This document shows positions 17,641-21,190 of a stretch of 21,190 nt of DNA, piece after piece. The translations under genes were made by a program, and so were the position numbers. The notes beneath the pieces were generated by a model. The model was not told where the DNA came from, did no database searches, and was given only the letters and a program-made list of their open reading frames with translations. The stretch's first letter is position 1; each line of letters opens with the position of its first letter. Source of the DNA: Isoetes engelmannii (lineage: Eukaryota; Streptophyta; Lycopodiopsida; Isoetales; Isoetaceae); contig JAANSK020271492.1 of assembly GCA_011763485.2 (NCBI GenBank), positions 1-21,190 on the forward strand, in the 5' to 3' direction.

Positions 17641-18069
17641 TGTATTTTTGTACGTAGTTTTCGTGTATTTTAGTTAGGTTCATGACAGTTTGAACCGGAA
17701 TCCATTACCAATTCTGGTCTGCTTGGAGTTCGTCAGTGGGTCATCTTTGGAAAATCGCACCTGCGCCTGCTCAGAGCTTGTCTACTCGGACAGCTTTGGA
17801 AGATCGCAGCTACGACTGCTCTGACCAAGTAGGTGTTCTCTTTTGTATTATTTTGCTCCTCAGGATTGCGATGGCGATCTTGCTAAGCATGTTTGGTTGA
17901 AAGAGCTTTTTTAGTTGCTTTTATCTTTAGGATTGCGGTCGCGATCTTCTTTAGCAGTTTTCGGTGCAAAAGGGGAAAAAAAAATTGCTCTGCTCCGCTC
18001 AGCTCACCCAGATCGCCATGACGATCCTTCTGAGCAATTCTTGGTTCATCCTTGGTATTGTTAGTCCTT
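17641..18069 (+). repeat. Ty3/gypsy leader with a repeated GATYGC motif
   Basis: Directly upstream of the gag start, a ~27-bp motif of the form GATYGC-N4-GCGATC followed by TAGCA/TGAGCA-like sequence recurs at 17802, 17864, 17931 and 18011. For example, gattgcgatggcgatcttgc and gattgcggtcgcgatcttct. A related copy lies at 19888-19903, downstream of the gag-pol remnant, which hints that the unit belongs to the element. LTR borders could not be fixed. Confidence 0.55.
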
Positions 18070-19163
18070 ATGGGGGAAGTTTCACCCTACGCACAGCAAT
18101 TGCAGCAGCTCGCTCAGATATGCCAGTAGTTACAACAAGATAACCAGGAGCTTAGGGACCGAATAGCTTTCAATGAGACAACCTCTAGCTCGGGGTTGAA
18201 ACCTTTAGAGCCTAAGATCAGTTTTCCAGAAAAGTTTGATGGCACTCGGTCCAAGCTTCGTGGGTTTTTGAACCAGATTCGGCTCGTAATTCAACTTCAT
18301 CCCCATATGTACCCCACAAGCCAGGAGCAACTAGGGTTAGTCGGGTCTCTTCTCACAGGGCCGGCTCTCAGTTGGTTTGCTCCTTTGTTAGAGAAGCAAG
18401 CTCCGGAGTTACAGGATTTTGCTGCGTTCACAGCTGAGTTCGAGGCATGCCCGGGGGATGCACCCTTGTTTAAGGGGGGTATGCCATCTGCGTGCAAGGG
18501 GTAGCGAAAAACCCCCTTGTATACGGATTTTTTAAAGCTAGTTTTGACCCCTTCTAAATAAAATTTACCTAGGTTAGCCCCAAAATAACCTAAAGAAGGA
18601 CCCCCTACCGGCCGTATATGTACGGAATTGGGTCCAAAAAAACCCCCTTATGTAAAAAATGGCGAATCCCCCTTGTGGGCATGCTTTGGCGATATGGATC
18701 GGCAACGGACAACAGTTACCAAGCTCAATAACCTTAGGCAAGATTCACGACCAGCTTCACTTTACGCATCTGAGTTCCATCAGATTGCAATACACTGCTT
18801 GGAATGATGTTCCCCTTCGAGACTATTTTTGAATGGGCCTGCGTGAAGATGTCAAAGATATGTTGTTAGGCATGGAGGATTCACAGAACTTAGGGGAAGC
18901 TATCAAGTTTGCGGTTCGTTGTGACAACCGCCTTTTCGAGTGTAGGCAAGAAAGGTAGAATCAGTCTGTTTCCCCAGCTCCACAAACCCAGTAGTCCGGC
19001 AGTGCCTGCACCACTGCCTAGACCAGAAGGCCCCATGCCTATGCAAATTGATCGGGCAGTTCGAAGGCCAGCCTCTGTCTCTATTGTTGTGGGGCTGATC
19101 ATGTGGTTCGTGGGTGTCCAGTTAAGCGCACAATCGAAAAAATTCAGGGGCCAGTCCGAGTAG
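18070..19163 (+). pseudogene. Ty3/gypsy gag with zinc knuckle, interrupted
   Basis: The likely start is ATG 18070 (MGEVSPYAQQLQQLAQ). A TAG at 18127 breaks the coiled-coil-like N-terminus. The frame then reads KISFPEKFDGTRSKLRGFLN and GLVGSLLTGPALSWFAPLLE, which match the capsid-like retrotransposon gag domain (PexFdG, FLxQ, LxGxAxxWF). At 18451 a 228-bp insert with a GCATGC duplication splits it. Downstream, MDRQRTTVTKLNNLRQ, YASEFHQIA and LREDVKDMLLGMED continue the domain, with a TGA before MGLRED. A knuckle CLYCCGADHVVRGC (CX2CX4HX4C) lies at 19076-19117. Several frame changes make it dead. The style resembles gypsy gags found widely in plants and fungi, without placing it in a named lineage. 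Confidence 0.8.
18451..18678. mobile_element. 228-bp insert in gypsy gag, GCATGC duplication
   Basis: GCATGC occurs at 18445-18450 and 18679-18684. Removing the insert and one copy brings the two gag halves back into one frame, so this is an insertion with a 6-bp duplication. The insert is C/G-run rich (ccgggggatgcacccttg at the left, cgaatcccccttgtggg at the right). It has inner inverted words such as CGTATACGG-like and CCGGCCGTATATGTACGG. Clear long terminal inverted repeats are not seen, though left caagggg/cccccttg words recur inverted. No coding capacity. Class unknown. Confidence 0.7.
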
Positions 19164-19515
19164 TAGGAGTCTCTCGTCGGTTGGCCGCCATTCCTTAGGC
19201 TCCACCCAGATTCAGTGAGGGGCTTATCCCCTCGGATAGGATCAGCAAGGAGTTTTTCATTCCTATGATGTTGGAGTCAGAGGCAGAAAAGTTTGAAGCA
19301 TCGGCGCAACTGTTGAGCATCCCAGTGCTGTTGGTGTGATTGATGGACGTGAGATCTCCTCAGGCACAGTGACAGAATGTACTGCACCAGTTCGGCTTTT
19401 GTTTGATGGAGCATCTTGTAGCATCTCCTTCAATATCATTGCTAGCCCGCATGCGCCTGTAGTGTTGGGTCTCCCTTGACTTGAGCTCCATAACCCACAA
19501 ATTGACTGGCGCTCC
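19164..19515 (+). pseudogene. Ty3/gypsy protease-like remnant
   Basis: After gag the sequence reads IPSDRISKEFFIPMMLESEA with a stretch EKFEASAQLL that aligns with the strand before the protease active site. The DSG catalytic triplet itself is not present, which suggests a deletion. Next, GVIDGREISSGTVTECTAPV, FNIIASPHAPVVLGLP and, after a stop, LELHNPQIDW match the well-known end of the gypsy retropepsin domain (VVLGLPWLxxHNPxIDW). The stop is TGA where the family has W. No reverse transcriptase or integrase follows in the window. Confidence 0.75.
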
Positions 19516-19960
19516 AGATCATTTCTTTTTGCTCGCCCTTGCTCCAGTTCTTATTCTTTCGCAGTTCCTGCCCCTGCTTCGACATCTCCACCCCATAAAG
19601 TCTCATGGGCTCCTGAACTCGCTTCTGCTCACAACCCAACTCATGTTTCTGCTTCGTGCCATGTCCAGTTCCCGTTCACGTTCCTGACTCTGTTCCAGTT
19701 CCTGTACCTGTCCTGTCCCTGCTCTTGATCCTGCTCCCGGTTCTGTCTCTGCTCCAGCCCCTATCCAAACTCCCGTTCCAGTCCCAGTTCATAGCCCTGA
19801 CTCTGTCCCAGCTCTTATACGTGCCCCCGTTCCTGTACCTGCTCATGTTCCTGATTTTGTTTCTGCATCTGTTCCAGCACTCATCAAGATCGCAGTGGCG
19901 ATCCTCCCAAGTCTTCTTCACGCCCTCGACTCCGTATCTCGACAATCTCACTTCAAACGT
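19516..19960 (+). repeat. Degenerate Pro/Val-rich coding tract
   Basis: Imperfect hexamer-type repeats (gttcctgtacctg, ccagttcccgttc, gctccagcccctatc) give in one frame PVPVHVPDSVPVPVPV and, one base over, APAPIQTPVPVPVHSPDSVP. It directly follows the protease-like part and was probably a proline-rich linker of the same polyprotein, expanded by slippage. Open frames on both strands here are products of the repeat. Confidence 0.65.
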
Positions 19961-20178
19961 TTATCAAGTCTGGAAGACAAGATCCGAGTACGATGTTTGC
20001 AGTTCAAGTAATTTGACAAGGTGGTATTGCATTATAGGTTGTGGAATTTAGATCTATAAAAGACGTTTAGCATAGATCCGTTGCATTAAATCGAACATAT
20101 GCATATACTTCTTCTGAAATGACATGAACATATGTTTATTGTCTGCTTCTAGATAACTTATCTTTCACCTTAATGATG
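19961..20178. other. Unassigned sequence
   Basis: No gene or recognisable repeat was found. GATAACTTATC near 20153-20162 forms an inverted match to ATAAGTTATC at 20222-20231, bracketing the microsatellite. Confidence 0.4.
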
Positions 20179-20220
20179 CTTTCTTTCTTTCTTTCGTTCT
20201 TTCTTTCTTTCTTTCTTTCT
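20179..20220. repeat. (CTTT)n microsatellite
   Basis: About ten CTTT units occur with one CTTTCGTT interruption. Read on the minus strand it is (GAAA)n, and it might be the tail of the SINE-like stretch beside it. Confidence 0.9.
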
Positions 20221-20372
20221 AATAAGTTATCCCCCCTTCAAACATCAATATGGATTACATATAAATGGAGTGAAAACTTTGGCTAGCCATTTTGCCAAGT
20301 TGGTACAAAATTTAATTGCGTGGGTTTTCCAAGTACATGGTGTCCTATGAGCTTAACCACTTGGCTACAACA
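20181..20372 (-). mobile_element. Possible tRNA-derived SINE
   Basis: On the minus strand, GTTGTAGCCAAGTGGTTAAG (20372-20353) holds a good Pol III A box of tRNA type (TAGCCAAGTGG). About 25-30 nt further on, CTTGGAAAACCCACG lies where a B box is expected but matches it poorly. The body of about 150 bp ends in a (GAAA)n run. SINE anatomy is plausible. A clear target duplication is not seen and the B box is decayed. Confidence 0.4.
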
Positions 20373-20397
20373 GCTTCAGTGCATGGAATAATTTAAG

Positions 20398-21139
20398 GGC
20401 TAAATTAGCAATTTGGCGATTTTTTAGCACATTTTCAAAAACTATTGGCTAAAGTAAATGGAAAAAGTAAGAAACAAATTAATAATTTTAGCTTAAGCTT
20501 TTTAGGGCATGTGCCGACCTACCAGCTCTTTAGCCAAACGCTAGAAAGTAAGAGAGTACAAATTTATAATGTTTAGCTAAATCATAGAAAGTTTTGGAAT
20601 GAGTTTTTGATAGTTTAGATAAAGTAATTCTAGGTAACAAGAAATAGATGACTAGTAATTTATTTCCTAGCATCTATGGAATAATTTGAGGCCTAGTCTT
20701 AGCCAGCTGACATTTTTTAGCATGTTTTCACAAAGAAACAAGGAATAAATTACTAATCGCATACTACTTATTAGTTATAATGGCTTTAGCTAAACTTGCC
20801 CGAAACTAGGATATAATAGCTTTAGCTAGGCCTCAAATTATTCCATGAATGCTAGGAAATAAATTATTAATCATATTCTCTTATTACCTAGAATTACTTT
20901 AGCTAAACTAGCCCAAAACTCATTCTCAAGAGTTTCTATGGTTTAGCTAAACATTATAAATTTTCATTCTCTTACTTTCTAGCGTTTGGCCAAAGCGCTC
21001 GAAGGTCGGTGCAGGCCCGAAAAAAGTTAAGCTAAAATTATAAATTTTTTCGCAACTTTTTTCCATTTGCTTTAGCCAACATTTTTTGAAAATGTGCTAA
21101 AAATTGCCAATTTTTTTTTTTTTTTTTTTTTTTTAGCGC
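20398..21139. mobile_element. Large foldback (MITE-like) element
   Basis: The left arm, from ggctaaattagcaatttgg (20398) to about 20696, pairs with the right arm from ctaggcctcaaattattcca (~20826) to gcgctaaa-complement at about 21139. Shared words include ttttagcacattttcaaaaa, ggccaaacgctagaaagtaa-like and taatttatttcctagcat. The ~130-bp loop carries further TTTAGCTAAA words. The motif tggaataattt(g/a)agg occurs at 20384, 20677 and inverted at 20834, so a second element or tandem end seems nested within. A run of about 24 T lies at 21111-21134. No transposase is coded. Superfamily unknown. Confidence 0.85.
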
Positions 21140-21190
21140 AACAGCCTAACCTCGGGTGACACAATATCTGAAAGCCTAGCCTATCCACGT
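21140..21190. other. Flank to the window end
   Basis: Nothing recognisable is present. Confidence 0.4.

Noticed and set aside
19656-20051. 131-codon plus frame and 91-codon minus frame that look like membrane or Arg-rich proteins
   Set aside because: Both are alternative readings of the Pro/Val-coding repeat of the gypsy remnant.

Overview
The window looks like intergenic nuclear DNA from a land plant, made almost entirely of decayed and nested transposable elements. I see no intact host gene, rRNA, tRNA or CRISPR array. Plant origin is inferred from a Helitron with a PIF1-type helicase, an L1-type LINE reverse transcriptase, a Ty3/gypsy gag, gag zinc knuckles and several foldback/MITE-like elements. 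The low gene density and these families suggest a large genome such as a fern, lycophyte, bryophyte or gymnosperm, but the sequence does not fix the clade.

Layout: 1-1930 is unassigned sequence with a tRNA-like stretch (~380-460), a long hairpin (1040-1092) and a pyrimidine-rich tandem array (~1340-1640). From 1945 to 5752, minus strand, lies a decayed Rep-helicase Helitron (copy A). Its order is Rep N-domain, HUH motif, linker and PIF1 helicase. It carries a possible 81-nt intron and a 693-bp TIR element (3432-4124) with a TGT duplication. A 55-bp spacer separates it from a second, head-to-head Helitron (copy B, plus strand, 5808-7085). Both arms lose homology at an A|TC junction, as expected of Helitron 5' ends. 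Copy B breaks in mid-Rep and runs into two exon-like pieces of an N4/N6-type DNA methyltransferase (7083-7588) whose splice phase closes. This looks like a gene capture.

8411-8741 and 14801-14945 hold two clusters of a 14-bp motif of the form TTCG-N6-CGAA. Between them is an imperfect palindrome of about 5.7 kb. Arm A (9040-11910) and arm B (12077-14794) each carry a gag-like zinc-knuckle gene reading outward, a shared 3' region and a terminal sequence called L here. A third, partial L (8744-9023) is inverted against the L of arm A.

15159-16260 is a frameshifted coding remnant of unknown family. 16585-17640 is an L1-type LINE reverse-transcriptase pseudogene. 17640-19950 is a Ty3/gypsy remnant. 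It has a repeat-bearing leader, a gag split by a 228-bp insert with a GCATGC duplication, a zinc knuckle, a protease-like fragment and a Pro/Val-rich degenerate tract. The right end has a CTTT microsatellite, a possible minus-strand SINE and a ~740-bp foldback element (20398-21139).

The two points most worth following are the head-to-head Helitron pair with its fused methyltransferase exons and the large inverted gag palindrome bounded by TTCG-N6-CGAA clusters.
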